Positions 1 to 9,470 of a DNA stretch of 64,000 bases are shown here, piece after piece. This DNA is from Symsagittifera roscoffensis (Eukaryota > Xenacoelomorpha > Acoela > Convolutidae). Location: assembly GCF_963678635.1 (NCBI RefSeq), contig NC_087063.1, forward strand, positions 22,080,701 to 22,144,700. Direction: 5' to 3'. Position 1 is the first letter of the stretch. Every line of letters starts with the position of its first letter. The notes under the pieces are model-generated. The model was given only the letters and a program-made list of their open reading frames with translations. It did not search any database and was not told where the DNA came from. The translations under genes were made by a program, and so were the position numbers.

Positions 1-690
1 ATAGTCAGTTCTGAGATTTCAGAGCTCGCACACGAGGTCCTTCCTATCTGAGTAGTTGCCTACGAGTTCCTTCGAGGAACTTTCGCTAAGTGAGTCTTTC
101 GTGGAACACGTCTACACTCCGGAAGCCGAGATATCCGATTTACTCATCCACTCAAACTCCCCGGATAAAATCTTGTCTACTGGTCCTCTCCATGGGTCAT
201 AGAATGTTTTTCATCATTTCCCGACACCCCAGTCAAAATTTCTGCCATCGAAATTTTTGATGCTGCATCATTGAGTGGTTGATTGTGAGTCTCAAAGGTG
301 ACGGTCGATCGTTCGTCTCAGCGGTGAATCTAGACCCTCTCTTACCTTGTCTTGTATGATGTTTTTTTTTTCAACACAATTTGATGAAAAAAGGAGACTA
401 ACTGCCGAAACTACCGTCTTACACTCTTGTTCGCTCTTATGATTTTGACGTCGGCGATGGCTTGATACGAACTTTCTCCATACCACTGCCGTCCAATCTG
501 GAAGGTCTCTGGTTACTTTTCTCTCTCTCTAGCAATTTGCCCAGTATCCGTATCATATCTGGCGCGACTTCAACCATTTTGTGTAACAGTGACAGGCTGT
601 TCATGTTCAGGCGAAAAAGCTCCTGCTGGTCCAAGTTTGAATGCAGTAGCAAGTCCAAAATAATCGGGTCGCTCTTAGATAGGATCTTGA
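1..690. other. No clear gene; probably decayed retroelement sequence
   Basis: Only short, unrelated reading frames are present. The stretch lies downstream, on the minus strand, of a recognisable RNase H remnant at about 700-1400, so it may hold the decayed RNase H-integrase linker and integrase of the same dead retroelement. I could not read any integrase motif in it. That assignment is positional inference only. Confidence 0.3.
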
Positions 691-699
691 TCTCAGCTG

Positions 700-1400
700 C
701 CTTCTCTTCTTAAAGCCAGTGCTTCATAAGGGTCTTTGTCTAAAACGAAAATCTTTTCCTTATTTTGCCTGTTTGGCTTGCTTTTCCTCCAACGTTAATA
801 AAGTCTGTCTTTTTGCTGAGGCTGTTAGCATTTCTGGTGCTTGTCTACTGGCTTTTTAAAGAAAACGCTTTCTACGTAAGCGCGATGTGTCGCAACAAAC
901 GTGACTACCGCAATCATTTCAGCTTTGAGCGAAGCATATTTCTTGTAAGTGTAGGTCAAATTTTACTTCTATATGCAATTTACGGAGAACGGTTCTTCAA
1001 ATCCACTCTTGTTCCTGATGCATAATTCCGGAAATGGCAACTACTGAGGAATCACTGTCAAGGAATACATGCTTTTCCATTGGCATGCTCAAAACTGATG
1101 CCTCGCACAATTACCTTTTCATGATTTCAAAAGAAGCATGAGCCTTCTTTTCCGATCGAAATTCTTCCCTTTGTTGCACACCAGCAGCTGCATCGGTTAG
1201 ACCTTGCTGGCCTGCGTAGTATCTCTTCCCAAACTCGATATAGTGTGTCACGAAATCACGAAGCTCATTATATGCATGTCCGCTCTGTACAGTTTTCATG
1301 TCAGTACGGCTTGCTTGGTATCAGCATCCTTTATTTTACCAGGCTTGTCTACCATCCTGTTCAGATACGTAATTGAGTCCCTGAGATTTTTTTCACTTCA
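700..1400 (-). pseudogene. Decayed Ty3/gypsy pol remnant (RNase H region)
   Basis: Read on the minus strand, this stretch gives pieces of a Ty3/gypsy RNase H domain split by frameshifts and stops. One piece (about 1021-1080) reads MEKHVFLDSDSSVVAISGIM, the usual start of this RNase H with its catalytic D inside a D-x-D/S context. It continues into HQEQEW. A second piece (about 857-935) reads KAEMIAVVTFVATHRAY, matching the conserved segment where RNase H carries its catalytic E. Upstream on the minus strand (about 1330-1390) is LRDSITYLNRMVDKPGK, which resembles the RT-RNase H connection. No open frame spans the region, so it is a dead copy. The assignment rests on family knowledge of Ty3/gypsy pol and is fairly secure for RNase H only. 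Confidence 0.55.
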
Positions 1401-1420
1401 ATTGTTTACACTTCAAGCCT

Positions 1421-3040
1421 GTCTTTTTGTTGCAATCAAAAATAGTCACTGATACAAATCAAAGTCAAACGCAAAACTCTTCTTTTCGCAATTTTGTCTT
1501 CGCAATGGTACTTGCCAAAAGCCGAAACAAGGTTCAAATTATTGAAAAACTTGGAATATCCAATCACGTATCGTCACAGAGTTGTGCTAACGAAAGTAGC
1601 AACAGAACCTCAGCTGTCCTCGATTTTTGTGGCAATGACGACTCCACAGATGCACGGCGATATCGAGCGCTCTGTCATTTCTTACTGGAATCGCAATTCA
1701 AAGCCACGCTCGGAATGCTTTGAAATTTTGATTTGTCATATGCGTCGCTTACTCCTTCTTGGGAATAGCTCCATCTTCTACTTCGGTTTAATGTTTGACA
1801 AAAATACAAATTATGTCATTTGTATGTTCCGAAAACACGTCTGCGTTCTGATTTTAGACGTCGCTAAGTGTATCAATTTCCAAATCACTAATTGCACCTC
1901 TTAAATGCTTCATTTCCGGTTAAAACATGCTGTTTTGATTATAGCTCACTTGAGGAGGCGTCTTCCGAATAATTGATTATCTTGACAAGCCAGCATTCAT
2001 CTCAGATTTTAATGAAGTTTTTTATGAAAAGATTTCAATTCATCAACTTCTTTAAAACTAAATCTCTATTGGCAATATTATGACCTTCCTCTAATTGATG
2101 CTTCCATAATTATGAAGTCCCATCATATTCCTAGTCTGTCCTCGTCGGCAAAACGTGGTCAAATTTTCTTCCGCTCTGGATTCAAATCTGTGTACCCAGT
2201 GTGTTCAAAAACACACACCCACACAGTCCGTTTTGTGTGACGGAAAAACTCGGTCTTAAGATACTAAGTTTTGACTATTAGGTTATAGTTCTGAGCAAAT
2301 TAGCTTATAGTTGAGCCTGTGTGGGGAATAGTTTTGCCTTTTTGTCTAGAATAGTTGATGTTTTTTCAACCGTCACTATCCTATATATACGTTCCTTAAC
2401 ATACTTCCTGTCTGGGTTTGTTATTCGTATCAGTCTGCTATACAAGTCGATTGTTACATCAAATTGCCGCACCAAGTAAAGTCCTCAATTGAACTGCTTG
2501 GATTATTCAAGATTCGCTACCACCTATAAACTCATCCAAAGACTTCTTATCTTGGAGATCTCCTCGCCATGTAGATGGCTCCGCAATTTGCGACTGCCAT
2601 TTTCTGGTTCGTGTATATCAAACCAACGCTGCTTAAACTCATCCTTTCCCATGTGCTGATCGTATTCACTTTCACCAATGATCATGTATCTAGGAGACCC
2701 GTAACTTCTAGCTTCTTGCCGACTATGTCGAGCAGATGTGCGGCCACATCTGCTTTGTAGCCTATATTCACTGCTTCTTGTTCAGTCATGACATCCTGGC
2801 CATTTTTTCAGACCTTCAACTCTTCTTGACACATTTATAGCTGTCATATTTGGTCATTTTCAGTCGTGACATTGGTCTTGGAGCCAATTTTGTTTCATCC
2901 ACGTTGAGTAATACTTGATATGGTTTATAGGTCTCCTCATAAAACTGTTCGAGTTACATGGTCCGGCAGTCACCTGTAACCAAACGATCTTGCACAGCCC
3001 TCGACTCGGTTAGTATGTCTGCTTGATTCAGGTAACCCAC
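1421..3040. other. No intact gene; presumed decayed RT/protease part of the same retroelement
   Basis: Between the RNase H remnant (left) and gag-like remnants (right) the minus strand should hold protease and reverse transcriptase. I see only short frames and no intact RT motif such as YxDD. Nothing on the plus strand is convincing either. The call is by position only. Confidence 0.3.
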
Positions 3041-4300
3041 TTAGATGTCCAGATGCATTTTTGTGAATTCTCGTGGTTCACTAGAGTTTCTAATCAACTG
3101 ATTTTCAGCCACCGAGGTAAAAGATTGTATCTTGTTACCCTGAGGTATTATTCCGAAGGTTTGACCGGGGTTGATCGTTCTCAAACTGCTCGTTGCTTTG
3201 GTCTTTTCTATCGATGATGCTTCAAAACCATTGAGCTGGTTGTACATCCTCTCCTTTTCCAACTCTTGCATCTTCTTTGTCACTACCTCTTGAGGTGTCT
3301 CTTTCTTTCTGGCTTTCGCATCGTTAATCAAGCGTGCCTCGCTGGCGTTGACGCCGGAAAAAGCTTCTTCTTGGGTGCTTGATGTCAGCCACTGAAGCTG
3401 TTGACAATCTGATCTAACTTGGCCTTCCAAATTTCAAACGAAGCACATGGGTTCAATTTTTGTGATAGAGTCCCCTCATGATCATTGTCTGATGCATCTT
3501 GGTCCTGCAGGCTTGACTTTATGCCTTGCTTGTATGTTGAACATGCTCATACATGATGGTTTATGGATCTGCAGTTAGCCCAAAAGCGTCTCTTGTTCAT
3601 GTACTCCCTGGACTCATACCAACTGTTGCCCTGATTTGCAGATCCATTGTTAAAGTTGCCACAATTATTCTTGAACTAAAATTATCTCATAGTTGGTTTT
3701 TGTGGTAAGTTTTACTCATCCTCAATTCCTCTGATGTCGCAACAATGGCAGAGAGGGGCGTGTAGTGAGTTAGCATGGATCTAAGCTCATCGCTATTCAG
3801 ACCATCAATGATTTTGTCAGTTATTCACAAATTCACTCTGCTATTGGGTTTGTCTAGCTGCTTTTGGCGCACTAGCAGCTCCAAGTCAACTTAGGACGTA
3901 TCTATCGTCTTTTCTTCTTCTTGCCTTTTGTTCTGGAAGCTTGGTACCCCTGTGAGCCAAAGCTATGTAACAGTTTTTCAAAGCTATTCTCCGCGATGTC
4001 GATCTGACTTTGCTTCGTTGACATCATAAAAATCGGGGCAGTCTATTGCAATTGCTAGTGAGCGGGCTGCATTCCCGTCTTTCTGTTATTCATCTTCTTT
4101 GAAATGCAACTTCATCACCTCGATCTAGGGGATCCATGCAACCATCCGATTCCTCCATGTAACATCTCTGTTTCTAGAATTACTTTTGGATTTCTCACTG
4201 CGTTCATTGGTTCTGGATAGTCTTGTCAACAAAGTCTCTAGAGATCAGTTGTTCCAGGGTGTAAATGCCGTTGCAATTACACTAGTGTCCTGAGCATGCC
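3041..4300 (-). pseudogene. Decayed gag-like remnants of a Ty3/gypsy-type element
   Basis: Minus-strand reading shows degraded gag-like protein. At about 3731-3807 it reads GLNSDELRSMLTHYTPLSAI, a helical capsid-like segment. Nearby short pieces (KLHFKEDE, SLAIAIDCPDFYDV) occur at about 4030-4130. A 129-codon open piece at 3041-3430 has a charged coiled-coil-like stretch (KKMQELEKERMYN). Several stops and frameshifts separate the pieces. Orientation and order (gag at the high coordinate, RNase H at the low one) match a single minus-strand gag-pol element that has decayed. The family assignment of gag is weaker than that of the RNase H remnant. Confidence 0.4.
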
Positions 4301-5638
4301 CCATAAACTCTTGGGTTTTAGTCGGTTTGGCTATCAAGGGCTCTGGATCATCCCGTCTACCGAAATTTCTCGGTTGAGTCTTTCATGGAATCATTTGACT
4401 CTATACCTAACCGACTCTAACCGACTCTTCCATTTGCTTGGGCATTGCGCATCGGTCGGCTAGTTAGTGCTACCGCGTTGCCAGTTGAACTTCTTCTGGG
4501 GAGATTTGCAGCAGATATCTTAGGCTCTAGAGTCCCAGTAGAGTGGCTGGCTGCACTACCCCGTCATTCAGCGGAATCACCGGTCTTTCCTCTAATCGAA
4601 GGCTCCTTGAAGTTCATTCAAGGTTCTTGACTCGCATCCCTTGAGTGTTTTCTGCTGTTCGTGGTCTGTTTCGCGAATTTTAGAGACAATATAGCCTTTC
4701 TATTATGGTTTGAATGCGTCTTTCCACCATGACGTCTAACTTGCTGTATACTCCTTTCACTCCAGAGTTAATCCATGTCTTATATCAACCGTTGCTCTCT
4801 TTGTTTAGCTTCTGGAGTCACTCGCAACAAGATTTTAGCAAAGTAGTAAGCCGCTAATTCCAGCGTTTTGACTGGTTCTTGCTTGGTTCGAAGCTTTTCT
4901 TCCAACAAATTCTCTCGTTCCAAACAAAAAGCTCTTTCTAGTTCACTCATCCTGACTGAAACCTGTTTCTCTGGCTCGCCCATTTTATCCATGATCCTTG
5001 TCAATTCCTCATCTACACTATCTCACTACTGACCTGATCATGTGTTTTATAAGAGGAGGCGTCATTCCATTCGTGCAGAGGTAGCGCGGTGGTAATCGAG
5101 AAGTTGTTGTTGCTAAAATTTTCCTTGAATCCTGCATGCAACATAAAGCCGTGCTGTCATTCTGATCATTCCAAACTTGTCTTGCTGTCACAGGCACTTC
5201 TTCTTTGGTTGAATTTTCGGCGCTTAACGGTAATCTATCATCATCATCATCATCAACTTCTTCATAATTTATGGTTTCCACCTGGGTGCCAGTCTCACCT
5301 TCACTCCCTGCTCCCATTAAACACATGTGTGAACTCTCAGTCGTTGGTTTTTTGATCAAAATTTCAGACAGCTCCGACATCTCCTCCTGAACTAATGTTC
5401 CAGTTGAAGTCGAAAAATCGTGTCCTGTTCCACGGGAGTAGACTCACCTATCAGTTGTCTCGTCGTGGTTTCCTCAGTGTTGCTTCCTTTACGTCCTTTA
5501 TCAAGGACTGAACTCCGGTCTATCTCTACTTTAAGCGTTGCTTGTTTTTCGTTGTTTTCAGAGGCTTTTTGACTTCTGGATTCATCCTGAAACTTGAAAC
5601 TTTCTTCTTCTTCTTTTTCAGAGCCTCTGGCTTCTTAC
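4301..5638. other. Non-coding or decayed sequence next to the retrotransposon insertion
   Basis: Two short minus-strand open frames are present: 4780-5004 (charged, Glu/Lys/Arg-rich, coiled-coil-like) and 5018-5380 (acidic, with a run of six Asp from a CAT trinucleotide repeat at about 5240-5260). Neither has a recognisable domain. They may be the 5' end of the decayed element to the left or chance frames. Confidence 0.25.
5635..5638. repeat. Target-site duplication TTAC (left copy)
   Basis: TTAC directly precedes the left LTR, and the same TTAC directly follows the right LTR at 29662-29665. A 4-bp duplication is within the usual Ty3/gypsy range and marks a single insertion event for the 24-kb element. 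Confidence 0.8.
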
Positions 5639-6048
5639 TGAGTTAGGACCGAAGTGTATAACTCATAGAGTAATTTCGGATAGGGTACACCGTCTGCTCG
5701 TCACGCTATCTTATTTTCGGCCGGATAGATTCGTGCAACTTCTTAGTCTAATACCGATCCTAATCTTACTCTTATACTATCTAGTCTCAGGTTGTTTAAC
5801 TAGTCTCTGCTAGGCTCAATAGATCTAGGGTATACTGGTTTATTGCGGCTGCTGAAGTGCTCGGGAGAGTCCAACTAATTTCTAAGTTAAATTCAAATCT
5901 CTCTGGTGCTGAAATTACAAGTAACTTCAGCACTTACAAATAAGTGGGTTGTTAGTTAGATGGATCGTGATTGGTTAATATTAAATACTTTACATTGGTA
6001 AAACATTTAATTTATCCAATCATAAAATATAGTTTAGATCAGGTTCCA
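5639..6048 (-). repeat. 3' LTR of the giant retrotransposon
   Basis: This 410-bp repeat matches 29252-29661 along its whole length with no difference that I can find. It begins TGAGTTAGG and ends AGGTTCCA on the plus strand, giving TG...CA ends. On the minus strand it has an AATAAA polyadenylation signal (GCAATAAACC, about 5843-5852) and CCAAT-type boxes. A 28-nt near-perfect palindrome lies at 5906-5933. Confidence 0.92.
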
Positions 6049-6065
6049 CCCATCCGGGTTTTACA
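6049..6065 (-). promoter_or_regulatory. Candidate polypurine tract before the 3' LTR
   Basis: Directly inside the 3' LTR the minus strand reads AAAACCCGGATGGG and then enters the LTR. The GGATGGG is purine-rich but short and broken by a T, so it is a weak polypurine tract. Position is the main evidence. Confidence 0.4.
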
Positions 6066-7654
6066 GAGTTTTTTAGAATAGTTCTTTTGCAATTCGAAGG
6101 ATGGATGATGGAAGTTGGTGTTTGGCGAACATCTTATTTCTTCTGTTTCCTTTTTGTTAAAGAAGTTCCAGGAAGCTGGAGTTAGAGACATAAGACGTTG
6201 TGTTCTTTTTGTGACAACGACTGAGTCTCTGCAACAAAATCAATTCTGATTTCAGAATGGTTGGCTATGTCAGGTTTTTCTGTTCTTCGGGGAGAACTTC
6301 TTTTGTGTCTGATCTAGCTTGGGAATGGCGTGGAGATTGTGCGTGGAGGGGATGCCTGGTTACTCGGATCTGTACGTACACTTGGGTCATCGAGGTGGTC
6401 ATTGGTCTAGTTCAATGAAGTCCTTTTCTGCGAGGTCAAGTCGTACTCTAAATCCTTTGAGTTGTGATTGTGAGCGGCATATTGATTGTAGTTGGTCATT
6501 CTCTCTCGAGTGTAGTGGGGTCGTTTTGTCTTTAGATGTTCGTCCTTGGTGTTGTATTCTGATCTATGTATTGCATAATGTAATTTACATTTTATAAAAC
6601 ATTTATTAGTTTAATATTTTTTAATTATGATTTTAGTTAGTTGTTTTCACAAAAGCTTTTTGTTTTAGTTCGGTTATTTTGAAGAGTTACTCACACTTGA
6701 GTAGCTCTTATTAAAAATAGTGGTGTGGTCACAAAGCGTGGATGTAGCGCGGTGGGTTAGGCCGGCTATAGAGCATGCTCAGGACGTCCTTCCTGGTGGG
6801 TTAGGCCAGGAGTGGGAGTATGATTTCATGCGGTTTTTGTGAGGGGTCCTGTTATGTGACAACGTTTTATGTTGGGTTTGTTGTGGTTTTTCTTATGTTT
6901 TGTTGGTTGTGTCCTTTTTCCAAAAATCAAATTGTTTGTGGTATGGGTTTGTCTTTCGACTTTTTTGTGTTTTATTATTTCTTTCTTAGACTTTATAATA
7001 GTCTTCAAAAGAATAAATTATCCAGTTTTAAACTGGGTTAATCCGGTTTGGGTACCGTTGGTTTCCTTTTCTTAGTCATGCTGTTATTCTATGATTTGTG
7101 GTATTTAGTAAGCTGCGTTGGTTAGTTTTGTTTAGTATATGATTCCTTTCCAACCGGGTTAAAGGAAAGTTTGAAACATGTTATTATATGTTAGAGTTGT
7201 TGAGTGTGAAAACTTGAAACTGAAATTTATTATTTTAAACAATTCTTCGTGGGCGAGCTGTGCGAGTGTGGATAGAATTTCTGTGCGAATGAATGAAAAT
7301 ATCAAAAGGTTAGTACTGCAATTGCATTTTATTAATTTACTGCATAGAATTTGTAAATTTACTGCTAGTTATGGGGGAATTTTAAGTTACAAATTTTCAT
7401 CATAATTAGATTTACTGCTTGTGGGGAAAATTTTAGAAATGAATTTACTGCATTTGTATTAAATTTATAAACTTATAAGTGTAAGAGATTAATAGAATTT
7501 TTGAAATCTGTTTGATGAAATTTGCGATTTTTATTTGTCTTTTGTGGTTTTTGTAGGTGATCGTCGGATGAAGGCTAAAAATCTAAAGAAAACATGAATA
7601 AAGTATGGTGAGTTTTTAATATTTTAATTAGTTAGTAATATTCATTTAATTCAT
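6066..7654 (-). other. Long 3' untranslated region of the giant retrotransposon
   Basis: No credible ORF lies here on the minus strand, and the plus-strand frames look like chance. The motif TTTACTGC recurs about four times at 7330-7455 (plus strand). On the plus strand, a T-rich stretch ending TTTTTGTAG (about 7555) is followed about 50 nt later by GGTGAG, which resembles a small exon on the strand opposite to the element genes. Confidence 0.5.
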
Positions 7655-7663
7655 ACTTACCTG
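7655..7663 (-). promoter_or_regulatory. Consensus splice donor just after the 601-aa ORF stop
   Basis: The minus strand reads CAGGTAAGT, a full match to the metazoan 5' splice-site consensus. It begins one base after the TAA stop (7665-7667) of the 601-aa ORF. It could mark an intron in the 3' UTR, or alternative splicing of subgenomic RNAs. No acceptor is assigned. Confidence 0.45.
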
Positions 7664-7664
7664 T

Positions 7665-9470
7665 TTAGTCGTCGGGGAAAAAACCGTGGGGGAAGATGTC
7701 GTGAATTAGTTCCGAAGTTGTTAGTAGTTTAGCTAAGATGCGGATGATATTTTTAGTCTGAAGCAGTGGCCAAAGCAATTGAAGTGCCTTAATAGTGGTT
7801 AGTTCTTCAGTGCCAACTGCAAACTCATAAGGTGTGTTTTGGATTAGATTATATAATTTGTGATTGAATTTAGTGTTGTGGATGAATTCTAAAATTGGGA
7901 TTTCTATAGGTTGTACAAACTCGTGCGGGATAAGGAAGGGTCGGGATTCTTCGGCGTTGAAGGTCTTGGTGATGGGACAGAAGATGTACATTTGGGTTAT
8001 GGGGTCATAATTACGAAGAATACCATGAAGGTTAGTATCTTTAATACAATATGTGAAATTTAGGAAAAATGGTGAAGTGTATTTGGAATTAATGAATTGA
8101 AAACGATGGTGTGGTTGTCTAGAGGGTGTGTGTAGGTCAAAGTGATTTTGGATGAAGCGATAATAACTATATGTGTGGGTTTGTTTAGTGCGCAACATAA
8201 TATCGTGTGAGCAGTGTAAATCTCTTTCGTGTGGTGCAAGGAAATGAAAGGTTAGTGAAAATATTTGGAAGCGTTCTTTAAAACTTTCGTATGCTTGTGT
8301 GTCTGTTAGTGCTTCTGAAATAATGTGATCAAACTTTCGGTCGAAGATGTTTAGTGTGAATATATATGGTGTCTTGATGAAAAATTTCTCGGTAATTTGT
8401 GGATTAGCGAAGCGATCGTCGTCTAAGAATTGATCTTGGTTAGCTCTGATGATGTTGTGATCATAGTATTCGAGTGTATATTCGTTAGCTCTAGGTGCAG
8501 TGTGTGTTTTTAGTGATTTTTTATATCCAACGTAAGTAAATTGTCTAGGTGTTAGTGGTGTAGTGAGTCGATATAGCATGTCCGTATTTCGCTCTATATC
8601 GATGTGAGTGTTAGATAATGGTAAGCAAAGAGGGTTAGTAAAATGATAATATGAGGTCCAAGAGAGAGTGGGCATTAAAACGTATTCGTCTACGAAGTTG
8701 CGTGTTTCGTTAGTGTCGTGGGGGGTGTTTAAGGTGTATTGTGGGAATGAGGGTAAGGTGATGGCTAAAAATTCTTTTGTGTTAGTATGCTTGGGGTGGT
8801 TGATGTATTCACGGGCTGTTCCTGGTTTTGCTGGGAAAGGATGGTTGGGGAACTTTCTTTTAAAAGTGCGGTAAGCTCTATTAGTGTTGAGTGAAGATTC
8901 AGTTGATGTGGATGATGGTGCTAATGATTCAGTATAATTTGAAGAGGGTGTAGGGGTAGGGGGGTTGGATGAATTTATTGTGGAGGAGATTTGGTTTATG
9001 GTTGGGGTATTAAGGTGGTAGGGTTGTTGTTGAAGGGTAATAAAATTATCTAGCTCTGGGGAGATTCGGGGGGTGTCTGGAGAATGAGATGATTGGTCAG
9101 AATGGTATGAGGAGTAGGTTGGGGTAACTTGGGAAGCATAAGAGGGTGTGGGGGTGATTGGGTCAGGGTTATTGGATAATATGGGTTGAAAAGGGGGTTG
9201 AGAAAAATTAGAAGAGTTATGAAAATTATTGGATGGGGATGGTTCTGAGTCGGCAAATTCATCGGGGGTTTCAATATTCGGGTTATTGAGTTGTGAGATG
9301 GAATATAAAACTGAGATGTGTGAATTAGTATCGGAATTCATGCCTGATGTTACATTACTAGATGGAAAATCGGGTGGCGGAAAAGCAAAAAGTGGTATTA
9401 TTGGGATTGGGGAGGTAAGATTGGTTGGGTGGGAATTTGATCGGTGTAGTGATCCAAGTTGGCGGCTCAT
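7665..9470 (-). CDS. Orphan 601-aa protein, last ORF of the giant retrotransposon
   Basis: This is an intact 601-codon ORF whose ATG overlaps the stop codon of the upstream glycoprotein ORF as ATGA (9467-9470), the arrangement used for termination-reinitiation in several viruses. Residues 1 to about 200 are low-complexity and rich in Ser, Pro, Thr and Asn. The remainder is globular-looking, rich in Phe, Tyr and His, with few Cys and no signal peptide or clear membrane segment. I recognise no domain. Being last in the element, after the envelope-like gene, suggests an accessory, regulatory or virion protein, but that is inference. It has stayed open for 1.8 kb in an AT-rich element, so it is very probably translated and selected. 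A chance ORF of this length is unlikely. Confidence 0.75.
   Translation of the reverse strand: MSRQLGSLHRSNSHPTNLTSPIPIIPLFAFPPPDFPSSNVTSGMNSDTNSHISVLYSISQLNNPNIETPDEFADSEPSPSNNFHNSSNFSQPPFQPILSNNPDPITPTPSYASQVTPTYSSYHSDQSSHSPDTPRISPELDNFITLQQQPYHLNTPTINQISSTINSSNPPTPTPSSNYTESLAPSSTSTESSLNTNRAYRTFKRKFPNHPFPAKPGTAREYINHPKHTNTKEFLAITLPSFPQYTLNTPHDTNETRNFVDEYVLMPTLSWTSYYHFTNPLCLPLSNTHIDIERNTDMLYRLTTPLTPRQFTYVGYKKSLKTHTAPRANEYTLEYYDHNIIRANQDQFLDDDRFANPQITEKFFIKTPYIFTLNIFDRKFDHIISEALTDTQAYESFKERFQIFSLTFHFLAPHERDLHCSHDIMLRTKQTHTYSYYRFIQNHFDLHTPSRQPHHRFQFINSKYTSPFFLNFTYCIKDTNLHGILRNYDPITQMYIFCPITKTFNAEESRPFLIPHEFVQPIEIPILEFIHNTKFNHKLYNLIQNTPYEFAVGTEELTTIKALQLLWPLLQTKNIIRILAKLLTTSELIHDIFPHGFFPDD

Noticed and set aside
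5089-5355. Plus-strand ORF with a His run
   Set aside because: The His run is a CAT trinucleotide repeat; the opposite frame gives an Asp run. No other coding evidence.
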